Assembly: GCF_030818575.1 (NCBI RefSeq)
Contig: NZ_JAUTAL010000001.1
Coordinates: forward strand, 1,922,001 to 1,986,000
Origin: Chryseobacterium camelliae
GTDB taxonomy: Bacteria > Bacteroidota > Bacteroidia > Flavobacteriales > Weeksellaceae
DNA length: 64,000 nucleotides
Direction: 5' to 3'
In this document: piece by piece, positions 34,089 through 42,082 of the stretch
How the letters are laid out: each line of letters begins with the position of its first letter
Position numbering within the stretch: position 1 is the stretch's first letter
The notes under the pieces: generated by a model
The model's database searches: none
The model's input: only the letters and a program-made list of their open reading frames with translations
What the model was told of the DNA's origin: nothing
Program-made: the position numbers and the translations under genes

Positions 34089-34406
34089 TTGATGACAACA
34101 TATCAACTATATAAAAAACTGCAAGGTATATTAAATGATTCTATCGCTAAAGGGCATACATATTTTGAAGATGATATAATAAAGTTTGTTCCATGGCCTT
34201 TAAATACAAATACACAAGATTATAGATTTGAAAGTATTCTTAATATTGAAACTGATGTTCAAACCAGTATTAATTTTAACAATGAAGATTTTGATATTTT
34301 AATACTTTACAATAATGGTAAAATATTTAAAATAACAGACAGTGACTTAGAATTTCATAATTTTAATTATTATGAAAATTTGGTTAAAATTTATGGAACT
34401 TTCTGA
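34089..34406 (+). CDS. Hypothetical cargo protein
   Basis: A 105-residue, AT-rich protein with no recognised family, signal peptide or membrane segment. It contains aromatic, Asn- and Asp-rich beta-type segments (for example VQTSINFNNEDFDILILYNN). Its last 23 bp overlap the 3' end of the convergent 124-residue gene. It may be a small regulator, immunity or antitoxin-like protein, but nothing in the sequence proves it. Confidence 0.5.
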   Translation: MMTTYQLYKKLQGILNDSIAKGHTYFEDDIIKFVPWPLNTNTQDYRFESILNIETDVQTSINFNNEDFDILILYNNGKIFKITDSDLEFHNFNYYENLVKIYGTF

Positions 34407-34758
34407 TTTGTTTATAAAAATCCAATGTTTCAGAATATAATTTTTCATTATGCTCACCAATATATTGATGTGCTAACATATATGAACAATATTGTTGTTG
34501 ATCAACATCAATAACAAAATCATTAAAATAGTCACCACATGTCTTATAACCATATTGGTCAAAATAGCATACTGATTTAAAGTCTGCAACTTTTTGTTTA
34601 TCTGGCAAATTTAGCCATTCGTTAAAAGAAGTTTTAAAATTTCTTTCTAATTGACTAACTAATAATCTAGGGTGATTATTTTTGAAAATGAAAAAATCTA
34701 ATTTGACATTATGTTCTTCAGAATAAAATTGATGCTTTTGGTTGATTTCTAAACCCAT
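34384..34758 (-). CDS. Hypothetical cargo protein
   Basis: A 124-residue protein of unknown family, rich in Phe, Tyr, Gln and His. The central part has two Cys residues in SVCYFDQYGYKTCGDYF and another in QQYCSYMLAH. It lies 4 bp downstream of the 51-residue gene on the same strand, so they form a two-gene unit. It is convergent with, and overlaps by 23 bp, the gene at 34089. No function can be assigned. Confidence 0.5.
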   Translation of the reverse strand: MGLEINQKHQFYSEEHNVKLDFFIFKNNHPRLLVSQLERNFKTSFNEWLNLPDKQKVADFKSVCYFDQYGYKTCGDYFNDFVIDVDQQQYCSYMLAHQYIGEHNEKLYSETLDFYKQIRKFHKF

Positions 34759-34762
34759 AGCA

Positions 34763-34918
34763 TCAGTCTTTTTTGGTTATGTCTTCATTTGATTTAGCGC
34801 CCTCTTCAACAGTTTCTTGATTGCTATTTTCTTCAACCAGCTTTTCTGTATTTTCTTGAATAGTTGTAACAGTAGGATTTTCTAAATTTTCTGCGATGAA
34901 TTCTTTTAATGATTTCAT
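34763..34918 (-). CDS. Small acidic hypothetical protein
   Basis: A 51-residue acidic protein beginning MKSLKEFIAENLENPTV, followed by a low-complexity Glu/Asn/Thr-rich tail. The start MKSLKEF was chosen because the alternative, 11 codons upstream, encodes a hydrophobic leader without support. Short proteins with an MKSLKEFI-type N-terminus occur in phage-derived DNA, but this is only a resemblance. It is 4 bp upstream of the 124-residue gene. Confidence 0.45.
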   Translation of the reverse strand: MKSLKEFIAENLENPTVTTIQENTEKLVEENSNQETVEEGAKSNEDITKKD

Positions 34919-35034
34919 AATAATTGAATTTAGAATATATATGCTACTCAATGAATTATAAGCTTTATTGTTGAAAGAAATTACAATACTATCAATTTTA
35001 TTTCTTAATTTTATGAAAACTAAAAATTACAACT

Positions 35035-35265
35035 ATGGCAAAAACTCCTAAAAATCAAGGTAAGACTTGGACTGAATCTGATATTGAAAAATTACAAAAA
35101 TTAGCAGATAAGAATACACCTACTGGATTAATAGCATATGAACTTGGTCGATCAGAAGGGTCCATTACTAATAAAGCTCATCAGGAAAATATCTCATTAC
35201 AACCTACTAATAAATCTCCTTATGATAGGAAAGTTTCTGAAGCTAAAAAGAATAATTCAAAATAG
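35035..35265 (+). CDS. Small Myb/SANT-like putative DNA-binding protein
   Basis: A 76-residue basic protein. KTWTESDIEKLQKLADKN followed by PTGLIAYELGRSEGSITNKA (about residues 10-50) has the W-x2-D/E spacing and three-helix pattern of Myb/SANT-type or SPO-like HTH domains. The C-terminal tail is Lys-rich. It has its own strong terminator 9 bp after the stop (35275-35298). It may regulate the cargo genes of the transposon. Confidence 0.6.
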   Translation: MAKTPKNQGKTWTESDIEKLQKLADKNTPTGLIAYELGRSEGSITNKAHQENISLQPTNKSPYDRKVSEAKKNNSK

Positions 35266-35274
35266 TTTAATAAC

Positions 35275-35300
35275 AAGCCCAGCCATTTAGCTGGGCTTAT
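35275..35300 (+). terminator. Intrinsic terminator
   Basis: AAGCCCAGC (35275-35283), loop CATTTA, GCTGGGCTT (35290-35298): a 9-bp perfect GC-rich stem placed 9 bp after the 76-residue gene. Confidence 0.8.
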
Positions 35301-35325
35301 TGCAGATTATATACTACTAATAATA

Positions 35326-35910
35326 TCATCTGAAACTATTATCTAATGACCAATTTGGTCTTTCATTTTCAATTTTAGCTTTAATTTCATCATTTAATTC
35401 TGTTGGTATTTTAAGTAAGTGATTATTTATATAAGGCAATGCATATTCTGATATAGAATATGCCCAATACTGTCCTCTTATAGCAGAAACTCCAGTATTA
35501 GAAGCTTTATATATAATCATTTTATTTTCTAAACTTATAATTGTTTCGTCCAAAAATGGTAATTGAAGTGTCGATTTTCCATTAATCAAAAATTCTCTTA
35601 ATGCAAATATTTCTGGATATGTCAATTGATTGATATTTTTAACAATAGTTGATTTAATTTTAATAGTAGCTCTTTTATTTCTAATTACAGAAATGATATA
35701 AGAAGTAAATGATACTAAAAGAAAACCTACAGTACTAATAAAAGTAATTCCAATATACTTTCCATACTCAGAAATAAATGATTCTAGCTTTAAATTCTGT
35801 AAGTAATTATCGGGTATAAATAATAATATTCCTGTAATTAAAAATAATAAGAAAATAAGTTTTGTCGATATTTTATCCCAATCAAACAGCCTATCAATAA
35901 TCTTTTCCAT
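35326..35910 (-). CDS. SieB-like superinfection exclusion protein
   Basis: A 194-residue membrane protein with two N-terminal transmembrane helices (LIFLLFLITGILLFIP and YIGITFISTVGFLLVSFTSY). The cytoplasmic part contains LTYPEIFALREFLINGKSTLQLP and then a winged-helix-like segment (LENKMIIYKASN, AYSISEYALPYINN). This order (FIPDxxL between the helices, LREFxxxGKxT afterwards) matches the superinfection exclusion protein B family, whose founding member in phages such as P22 and lambda blocks development of superinfecting phages. Here it lies on a transposon. It is 3 bp downstream of the 125-residue gene, so they are co-transcribed. Confidence 0.75.
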   Translation of the reverse strand: MEKIIDRLFDWDKISTKLIFLLFLITGILLFIPDNYLQNLKLESFISEYGKYIGITFISTVGFLLVSFTSYIISVIRNKRATIKIKSTIVKNINQLTYPEIFALREFLINGKSTLQLPFLDETIISLENKMIIYKASNTGVSAIRGQYWAYSISEYALPYINNHLLKIPTELNDEIKAKIENERPNWSLDNSFR

Positions 35911-35913
35911 ACT

Positions 35914-36291
35914 TTAATAGCCTAAATTTATTGGTTGATATTTAAAATTTATTCCTGATTTTTTCTCAAAATATCTTTTCCCATATTCAGGGATATCTAA
36001 TATCATTAAATTTTCATTATTATTAATTGGATGTTTTCCATTTAAGAAAGTAATGTTTAAGTTGTCATCATCAATAAATGTAATTTTAAAATCATTATTA
36101 GTTAAAGGTTGGATTCTAACGTTTTTCAAAAATATACTTTTACCACTGTCTTCGTCATTTTTATCAGATATACTAATAACTAGCTTATCATCACCTCCAG
36201 TCATGATTGTTATTTCTATTTTTCCATCATGATTGTAAGGTTTGATATTTAAATCTTCCCAAATACTTTGCAAATCATCAAAAGTTTTCAT
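35914..36291 (-). CDS. Hypothetical protein co-transcribed with SieB-like gene
   Basis: A 125-residue acidic, beta-rich cytoplasmic protein (KIEITIMTGGDDKLVISISD, FKITFIDDDNLNITFLNGK). No family was recognised. It ends 3 bp before the SieB-like start, so it is the first gene of that unit and might be a partner or control factor. It is the outermost cargo gene, starting 72 bp inside the right terminal repeat. Confidence 0.55.
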   Translation of the reverse strand: MKTFDDLQSIWEDLNIKPYNHDGKIEITIMTGGDDKLVISISDKNDEDSGKSIFLKNVRIQPLTNNDFKITFIDDDNLNITFLNGKHPINNNENLMILDIPEYGKRYFEKKSGINFKYQPINLGY

Positions 36292-36362
36292 AATTATTAT
36301 TGTTTAATAGTAAATTTATGTAATCTATATCTGATAAGCAAATAGTAACGCAAACAACACCA

Positions 36363-36432
36363 AAAAGATTGATGCTGTTTAGGTTTTGAAATGTTGTTTA
36401 ATTAATTTGGTATTAACTAGTATATTATTATC
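36363..36432. repeat. Right terminal inverted repeat (70 bp)
   Basis: This is the exact reverse complement of 29761-29830. It is followed directly by AAATATTA. Confidence 0.95.
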
Positions 36433-36440
36433 AAATATTA
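36433..36440. repeat. Target-site duplication, right
   Basis: AAATATTA is identical to 29753-29760. Confidence 0.95.
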
Positions 36441-36482
36441 TTTGATAATTTTTGGTAGGTATTTAAAATATTTTCAGCTTTT

Positions 36483-36687
36483 GGCAGAGGAGCTTTTAGA
36501 ACGTTACGGTTAGTTCTTATTACCATCTTAGACAACACAACACCAGATGATCATCTTTCAAACCTCCTTAAGCACAATCAAGTTGGAAATACTGGGGCAT
36601 CCGTGTCTCCATCTTTTAAAATATTACCTGGTTTACTAATCGATCCTTATTTCTACGGGCAGATACTGGGCATCAGGCCTGCTAAAT
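36483..36687 (+). pseudogene. Possible 3' remnant of a coding sequence
   Basis: The gap 36441-36775 has no intact gene. One frame stays open from about 36483 to a stop at 36685-36687 and reads protein-like (VSPSFKILPGLLIDPYFYGQ, then ILGIRPAK), with no start codon. It may be the tail of a lost gene at the transposon border. This is a weak call. Confidence 0.25.
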
Positions 36688-36775
36688 GAATGGATAACAT
36701 AATTTTAATTACCTATATTTGCTTCTCCTGTGCCGTGGTCTGGTCAGATTGGATCATTGATTAATTTCCATTGCC

Positions 36776-37354
36776 ATGTTCGATATTTTAATACAACATA
36801 TTCGTCAGAAGGTTGAGCTCAACCAGGAAGATATAACATTGCTGAAAACTTTTTTCATCCAGAAAAAGCTTAACAGGAAAGAATTTCTATTGCGTGAGGG
36901 CGAAATCTGCACTCACCTTGCATTCGTATGCAACGGAATCCTGAAATCGTTTACCAGCGACGAAAAAGGCCAGGACAGGATCAGCCTTTTTGCTTTTGAA
37001 GGCTGGTGGATTTCCGATTTCAACAGTTTTATCAACCGGGAAAAAGCACTGCTGAATATTAACGCCATTGAACGCTCTGAACTGCTTCTGATCAGTTCTG
37101 ACGATTATGAAACACTAACGCTCAAAATTCCGGTGATGGACCGGTATTTCAGGATTCTCTATCAAAACAGTCTGGTTACAAAAGACCGGCGGCTGATTAT
37201 TTTCAATAAGTCGACTGCAGAGGAAAAGTATTTGTCACTGGTACAGACTCATCCTGATATTTTTAAGAGAATTCCCCATGCCCTTATTGCCTCTTATTTA
37301 GGGCTGAGCCCGGAAACGGTAAGCAGGATCAGAAGAAAACTGCTGTTTCAATAA
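36776..37354 (+). CDS. Crp/Fnr-family transcriptional regulator
   Basis: A 192-residue regulator. A cyclic-nucleotide-binding-like beta-roll occupies residues about 15-120 (EFLLREGEICTHLAFVCNGI). The C-terminal HTH includes LIASYLGLSPETVSRIRRKL. The Cys and Arg residues needed for an Fe-S cluster or for cAMP contact are not evident. It is followed after 102 bp by a PRISE-type reductase gene on the same strand, which may be its target. The same regulator plus enzyme layout recurs at 48694. Confidence 0.9.
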   Translation: MFDILIQHIRQKVELNQEDITLLKTFFIQKKLNRKEFLLREGEICTHLAFVCNGILKSFTSDEKGQDRISLFAFEGWWISDFNSFINREKALLNINAIERSELLLISSDDYETLTLKIPVMDRYFRILYQNSLVTKDRRLIIFNKSTAEEKYLSLVQTHPDIFKRIPHALIASYLGLSPETVSRIRRKLLFQ

Positions 37355-37455
37355 CCTTATTTCTTTTTAAAAACTCTTGATCCCGGTCAAGTTTTTTATG
37401 ATAGACCTGTGCGTAATTTTGTTAAGCTCATACAAGTTTAATTAAAATATGTACT

Positions 37456-38523
37456 ATGAAAAATATTGCACTGGTTGTAGGGTCAACCGGAATTACAGGA
37501 AGCAATCTTGCTGAGGAATTAATTGCGCAAAACTGGACCACATATGGTTTAGCGAGAAACCACAGGACAGCTGTTGAAGGATTAGAAACCATTAAGGCGG
37601 ATCTGTTGGATGAAGAAGGTTTAGCTGAAGCTCTTAAGGATATTTTTCCTACCCACGTTTTCTTTACTACCTGGATGCGGAAAGACACTGAAAAAGAAAA
37701 TATCATCGTTAACAGCGCGATGGTAAGAAATCTGCTTAATGCCTTATCGCCTAAAAAATCAGTCCGCCATGTTGCATTGGTTACCGGGTTAAAACATTAT
37801 TTAGGCCCTTTTGAAGCGTATGTAAAAGAAGGAATATTGCCTGAAACACCGGTAAGGGAAGAGCATCCCAGGTTAGCATATCCTAATTTCTATTACGCTC
37901 AGGAAGATGCAGTGTATGAAGCGGCAGAAAGAGACCATTTCTCCTGGAGCATCCACCGGCCGCATACGGTTATAGGATATGCCATTGGTAACCTGATGAA
38001 TATGGGAATTACGTTAGCCGTTTATGCCAGCATATGCAAAGAAACCGGTGCAAAATTCGTATGGCCGGGTTCTGAAGCCCAGTGGAATGGATTATCTGAT
38101 GTGACTGATGCTAAAATATTGGCCAAACAGCTGATTTGGGCATCAACAACGGAAGATTGTAAAAATCAGGCCTTCAATGTAACCAATGGAGATGTTTTCA
38201 GATGGAAATGGTTATGGACAAGAATTGCAGACTATTTCGGGATTGAAGCAGAAGGTTACAACGGTTCCATCAGGCCCCTTGAAAAAGAAATGGAGAATAA
38301 ACAGGAAGTCTGGAGCCGGATTGCACACCAATACGGCCTTAAAGAAACCCATCTTGACCGGCTCAGCTCTGCCTGGCATACGGATCTGGATCTGGGCAGG
38401 CCGCTGGAAGTAATGACCGATATGTCCAAAAGCAGGAAATACGGTTTTACTGCATTTGAAAGCACGGAGGATTCTTTTTTCAGCTTATTCAATAAATTGA
38501 AACAGGAAAAGATAATCCCTTAA
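37456..38523 (+). CDS. PRISE-like NAD(P)-dependent SDR reductase
   Basis: A 355-residue extended short-chain dehydrogenase. The nucleotide motif is ALVVGSTGITGSNLAE at residues 5-20. The pattern VTGLKHYLGPFEAY with FYYAQEDAVYEAAE and WSIHRPHTVIGYA is typical of the PRISE group (progesterone 5-beta-reductase/iridoid synthase-like enone reductases). In these enzymes the usual YxxxK is altered and Lys sits in the GxKHY motif, as here. It probably reduces an activated C=C bond of an enone. A terminator follows at 38543. Confidence 0.85.
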   Translation: MKNIALVVGSTGITGSNLAEELIAQNWTTYGLARNHRTAVEGLETIKADLLDEEGLAEALKDIFPTHVFFTTWMRKDTEKENIIVNSAMVRNLLNALSPKKSVRHVALVTGLKHYLGPFEAYVKEGILPETPVREEHPRLAYPNFYYAQEDAVYEAAERDHFSWSIHRPHTVIGYAIGNLMNMGITLAVYASICKETGAKFVWPGSEAQWNGLSDVTDAKILAKQLIWASTTEDCKNQAFNVTNGDVFRWKWLWTRIADYFGIEAEGYNGSIRPLEKEMENKQEVWSRIAHQYGLKETHLDRLSSAWHTDLDLGRPLEVMTDMSKSRKYGFTAFESTEDSFFSLFNKLKQEKIIP

Positions 38524-38542
38524 AATTACAGGATGTAATAAT

Positions 38543-38573
38543 AAAGCCATACGCATCATTCGTATGGCTTTGT
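38543..38573 (+). terminator. Intrinsic terminator
   Basis: AAAGCCATACG (38543-38553), loop CATCATT, CGTATGGCTTT (38561-38571): a perfect 11-bp stem following the SDR gene. Confidence 0.85.
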
Positions 38574-38720
38574 ATTTACTGATTAAATGCAGCAAATTAT
38601 CATTAATAGATTAATATATATCTGAAATGTATATATTAAACGACTTGCCGGTCTACCGCGTATGTAAAAACATACAGATGAGATTTGGGTCTGTGATATC
38701 TATTCTGTTCGGATTGTTGA

Positions 38721-39137
38721 TCAGGCCACATACTCCCCTTCTTCATCCTTATGCCAGAAGGTAACCCGCTTGGCACTTACTTTTAACAAGCAGATTCCCG
38801 GTGTTTCAATTCCTTCCGGAAACCATTGCTCAAGGCCATCAACCCATTTTTTCTTTAAAACCGATTTATCTTTAATTATTGCCGCCGTTCCGTAACATTC
38901 TATAAACAGCATATCATCTGTCTGGTAAGCCAGACTTACCTTATCATCCTTCTTGATCTGATGAACTTTGTTGCTGTCCTCATACGTAAAAAACCAGGAA
39001 TCCCCGTCATATTCTACTTTGCCGTTATTGCTCATCGGCCTCGAATGCGGAACCTGTCTTCCATCGTGTGTAATCATCATGCAGAAATCTAAGTCTTTCA
39101 TTTTTTCTGCAATGGTTTTTAATGATGCTTTTTTCAT
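38721..39137 (-). CDS. Pyridoxamine 5'-phosphate oxidase-fold (general stress 26-like) protein
   Basis: A 138-residue split-barrel flavin-binding protein. IAEKMKDLDFCMMITHDGRQ, PHSRPMSNNGKVEYDGDSWF and KDDKVSLAYQT match the general stress protein 26 group, which binds FMN/FAD or F420-like cofactors. The enzymatic role in this group is unclear; some members aid salt or oxidative stress resistance. The 571-bp gap upstream (39138-39708) holds no gene that I can see apart from the promoter of the next gene. Confidence 0.85.
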   Translation of the reverse strand: MKKASLKTIAEKMKDLDFCMMITHDGRQVPHSRPMSNNGKVEYDGDSWFFTYEDSNKVHQIKKDDKVSLAYQTDDMLFIECYGTAAIIKDKSVLKKKWVDGLEQWFPEGIETPGICLLKVSAKRVTFWHKDEEGEYVA

Positions 39138-39678
39138 TGTAATTTTGTTTGTATTATTTGGTGATTGTTCTGAAAATATGTTATTTTATTTCCTGTCCGC
39201 TTTTCAAAGTCGAATGGCCGGCATAATAAGTTTAATCAGCATTATTATATCATATATGCTTAACCAAAAGGTATACCGATACAATATATTTTTTGGGATT
39301 CTGACTACCTTAATGATAAAGACAATCTAAAAAATAACTCAGATATTTTAAAACGGAAGAAATGCCTGTTCCTAAACATCATTTGGGAAAGGATATATTT
39401 CTTAATACATCCGGTTAGCCCATAGCATAATACGGATCAAAGAAGGCAGATAAATCAGGCTGACTGTTGAGAAGACATTTTTTAAAACTCTTATTTTACT
39501 ATAATTTTAAATTGATAGCGGCTGAAAAGCCATTTTTAACTAGGCTGAAGCCTTCGATCAGATTTCAGTGTAACGTGTAATGATCTGAAGATGAACATAT
39601 AAGATACACACTTACCTACTACCCCTCTATTTTCCCTATTTATAAGCATTTGCAGCTTTATATAGCTCTTAATTTGCC

Positions 39679-39686
39679 TATCTTTG
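39679..39686 (+). promoter_or_regulatory. Bacteroidota -7 element
   Basis: TATCTTTG matches the TAnnTTTG consensus, 23 bp before the ATG of the first lectin-like gene. A TTG at 39650 lies somewhat further upstream than the usual -33 spacing. Confidence 0.5.
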
Positions 39687-39708
39687 CAAAAAATTTTAGA
39701 ACCTATTT

Positions 39709-40662
39709 ATGAGAAGAAATTTACTTCTGGTCATTCTTTTGTCGGCCGGCTTTTCTAAAGCCCAAGTTGGGATAAATACCACATCCCCTAAAGTTACGTT
39801 GGATGTAGCTCCAAAAAACACGGATGGAACAACTGCAGAGGGAGTTATTGCTCCACGGCTTACAGGAAACCAACTTTCAGCAGCCGATTCAAAGTACACT
39901 GCTGCACATGCTGGTGTTATTGTATACGTCACTTCAGTGCCGTCACCTACTACCACTAAAACCGCAAATATTACAGCTCCCGGCTATTATTATTTTGACA
40001 GCAGCGTATGGCATGGCATGGGTGCACAGAGCACTACAACAACCCTGAGCATAAGCTCCGTCATCGATCCCAATATCCTGGGCTATGTACCGAGCAATAC
40101 CGCTACAGCAGGCAACAGTGCCCCGGCTACAGTTACTATCAATGGTGTTACGGCTACACGTACCGGTATTTTTAGCTATAATGGTCACAGCTATGCGGCT
40201 TATGCTGCAGGCGGAGCAGGAATCACCTGGTATAACGCGTATAATGCAGCTAAAAATATGGGTGGTTACCTCGCTACATTTACAACGGATGCGGAATGGC
40301 AGCAGGTTGAAACCAACCTTTTGAGTGCAGCTGCATTTGATTCCCAGCAGGCATGGATTGGTTTTGCAAAGTTTTCGTGGTTTGCAGGAGCTGCGCTTAC
40401 CCCTGACCCGGAAGAAAAATGGATTACAGGAGAGCAGCCGCTGCATGATTACAGTGCAGGAGGTACCAGCGCAGTAAGGAAATCCAACTGGTTTAACAGT
40501 GGAGAACCGAACAATTCCGGCGGAACAGAAGGATTTGTCATTACCTTACCCAAGAACAGCGGTACAAAAACATACGGTGGATATACGTCCACCCATACCT
40601 GGAATGATGTGGTGGCCAATTCGGCAAATACCACAGGATTTATCGTAGAATTTCAACAGTAA
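39709..40662 (+). CDS. Secreted C-type-lectin-like protein 1
   Basis: A 317-residue protein. It has a signal peptide (LLLVILLSAGFSKA), then the flavobacterial stalk-like N-terminus QVGINTTSPKVTLDV with APRLTGNQLSAADSKYT (residues about 18-110). A C-type lectin-like domain occupies residues about 155-315: YNAYNAAKNMGGYLATFTTD, QQAWIGFAKFSW, GEPNNSGGTEGFV and HTWNDV. It probably binds glycans or proteins at the cell surface. It forms a tandem pair with the next gene (6 bp apart), with about 60% visible similarity. Confidence 0.85.
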   Translation: MRRNLLLVILLSAGFSKAQVGINTTSPKVTLDVAPKNTDGTTAEGVIAPRLTGNQLSAADSKYTAAHAGVIVYVTSVPSPTTTKTANITAPGYYYFDSSVWHGMGAQSTTTTLSISSVIDPNILGYVPSNTATAGNSAPATVTINGVTATRTGIFSYNGHSYAAYAAGGAGITWYNAYNAAKNMGGYLATFTTDAEWQQVETNLLSAAAFDSQQAWIGFAKFSWFAGAALTPDPEEKWITGEQPLHDYSAGGTSAVRKSNWFNSGEPNNSGGTEGFVITLPKNSGTKTYGGYTSTHTWNDVVANSANTTGFIVEFQQ

Positions 40663-40668
40663 ATAAAA

Positions 40669-41631
40669 ATGAACAAATATTTATTATTACTGTCTTTTGC
40701 AGGATGCAGCATTGGTCTCTCTGCACAAATGGGTATAGGAACTTCCAATGTCATTTCCAGCCTTCAGGTAAATGCTTTGAAAACAGACGGAACGACATCA
40801 GAAGGAATCGGGATGCCACGCATGACGGGAGACCAGATTAAGAATGCGGGACCCAAATATACCGCAGCACAGACTGGCGCTATTGTATATGCCACCTCAA
40901 TTCCAACTGCTGCAGACACGAAGACCGCCAATATTACATCCGCAGGATGCTATTACTTCGATGGCAGTATCTGGAGAAGCTTAGGGGCTGTGACCAATAC
41001 TACAGTCCTCAGCTATTCAACATCAGTGGATTCTAATATCCTGGGTTATATTCCCAGCAAAACCGCCACGGCGTCATCTACTCCTGCAACCCTTACAATA
41101 GGCAGCAGTACCTATACAAAACAGGGCAATATAACCTATACTGTAAACGGGCATACCTATACCGCTTACTCCGGCAACGGGGCCATAAATTGGTTCGATG
41201 CGTACAATGCGGCCAAAAATATGGGTGGATACCTGGCTACATTTACCACGGATAACGAATGGCAGTATGTAGAACAGAACCTGTTAACCAACAATACCGT
41301 TTTCGATTCTCAGAGAACATGGATAGGCTTTGTAAAATTTTCATGGGACGCGGGATCCGCTTTGACACCGGATCCGGAAGAGAAATGGATTACAGGTGAA
41401 CAGCCTTTACACGATTACAGTGCAGGGGGCCTTTCAGCTGTGAGAAAAGTCAACTGGTTTTATGATAATGAACCTAATAATGCCGGTTCAGGTGAAGGCT
41501 TTGTGCATACCTACGGGAAAAATGATAATGTGACTGTAGTAAAAAACAATTATACCTCGGTCCATCCATGGAACGATTTTCCGGCTAATAACACCGGTGT
41601 GAGCGGATTTATTGTAGAATTTCAGCAGTAA
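40669..41631 (+). CDS. Secreted C-type-lectin-like protein 2
   Basis: A 320-residue paralogue of the preceding gene with the same layout. A signal peptide with a Cys (SFAGCSIGLSA) is followed by the QMGIGTSNVISSLQV stalk start. The C-terminal lectin-like domain has YNAAKNMGGYLATFTTDNEW, RTWIGFVKFSWDAG, NEPNNAGSGEGFV and HPWNDF. The middle segment between stalk and lectin differs most between the two. Co-transcription is likely, because a strong terminator lies only after this gene (41682). Confidence 0.85.
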   Translation: MNKYLLLLSFAGCSIGLSAQMGIGTSNVISSLQVNALKTDGTTSEGIGMPRMTGDQIKNAGPKYTAAQTGAIVYATSIPTAADTKTANITSAGCYYFDGSIWRSLGAVTNTTVLSYSTSVDSNILGYIPSKTATASSTPATLTIGSSTYTKQGNITYTVNGHTYTAYSGNGAINWFDAYNAAKNMGGYLATFTTDNEWQYVEQNLLTNNTVFDSQRTWIGFVKFSWDAGSALTPDPEEKWITGEQPLHDYSAGGLSAVRKVNWFYDNEPNNAGSGEGFVHTYGKNDNVTVVKNNYTSVHPWNDFPANNTGVSGFIVEFQQ

Positions 41632-41681
41632 GGATCTGTTTCCTTCAGACATGGGCTTCTGAAATGGAATCAGCAGTTTAT

Positions 41682-41719
41682 AAAAAATCCCCCGGATCAA
41701 TAGATCCGGGGGATTTTTT
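41682..41719 (+). terminator. Strong intrinsic terminator
   Basis: A 17-bp perfect stem: AAAAAATCCCCCGGATC (41682-41698), loop AATA, GATCCGGGGGATTTTTT (41703-41719). It works on both strands and also faces the minus-strand gene ending at 41768. Confidence 0.92.
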
Positions 41720-41767
41720 ATAAGTGTGTTTCAGCTATCCCTGCATTTTGGGGATCAGGAAGTATAA

Positions 41768-42082
41768 TCATTGGGTCGCCAATAGCAATGCCTTTACAGA
41801 TCCGGACGGCTTCTGCACTTTCTGGATTTCCAATGGATCCTTTACTATTGTAAAAGTTTTAATTTTACCTTTCTTTAGCAACGAAGAAAAATGATCCCAG
41901 GAGCATTCCCTACCATTAACCAATACCAAAATTTGAGTTTTCTGTTGCTCCAGGTTTTTACTGTTTTCTAAAAGTAATCTGCTTTGCTCATAGCTTATGT
42001 TTGTGCCAATAATGATTGGCCTCGCTTTCTTGCTGCAACTCATGATACAAAACAGTCCTGAAATTAAAATATGCCTGGTCAT
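41768..42082 (-). CDS. Small lipoprotein with a receptor-plug-like segment
   Basis: A 104-residue protein with a lipobox-type N-terminus (ISGLFCIMSC, Cys16 likely lipidated). The C-terminal part (ILVLVNGRECSW, IKTFTIVKDPLEIQKV, SVKALLLAT) resembles the small plug-like fold seen in Bacteroidota TonB-receptor-related proteins (VIDG...IESIEVLKD...G.I.I.T). The function is unknown. It is a single gene. Confidence 0.65.
   Translation of the reverse strand: MTRHILISGLFCIMSCSKKARPIIIGTNISYEQSRLLLENSKNLEQQKTQILVLVNGRECSWDHFSSLLKKGKIKTFTIVKDPLEIQKVQKPSGSVKALLLATQ

Larger units (their letters stand above)
29761..36432. mobile_element. IS1595-type transposon with cargo genes
   Basis: A 6,672-bp element bounded by 70-bp perfect terminal inverted repeats and a perfect 8-bp target duplication (AAATATTA). 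IS1595-family elements are known to make 8-bp duplications. It encodes an IS1595/ISXO2-like transposase at the left and nine further small genes, mostly unknown, including a SieB-like exclusion protein. All of it is more AT-rich than the flanking genes. Both ends and the transposase are intact, so the element looks recent and possibly active. It inserted in intergenic DNA between a membrane-protein gene and a Crp/Fnr gene. Confidence 0.93.

Noticed and set aside
29761..36432. Prophage or integrative element
   Set aside because: No integrase, phage structural genes or tRNA attachment site; TIRs, TSD and a DDE transposase explain the boundaries completely.
39709..41631. Diversity-generating retroelement target (C-type lectin at variable repeat)
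   Set aside because: No template repeat, no reverse transcriptase and no adenine-biased repeat were seen; plain tandem duplication explains the pair.
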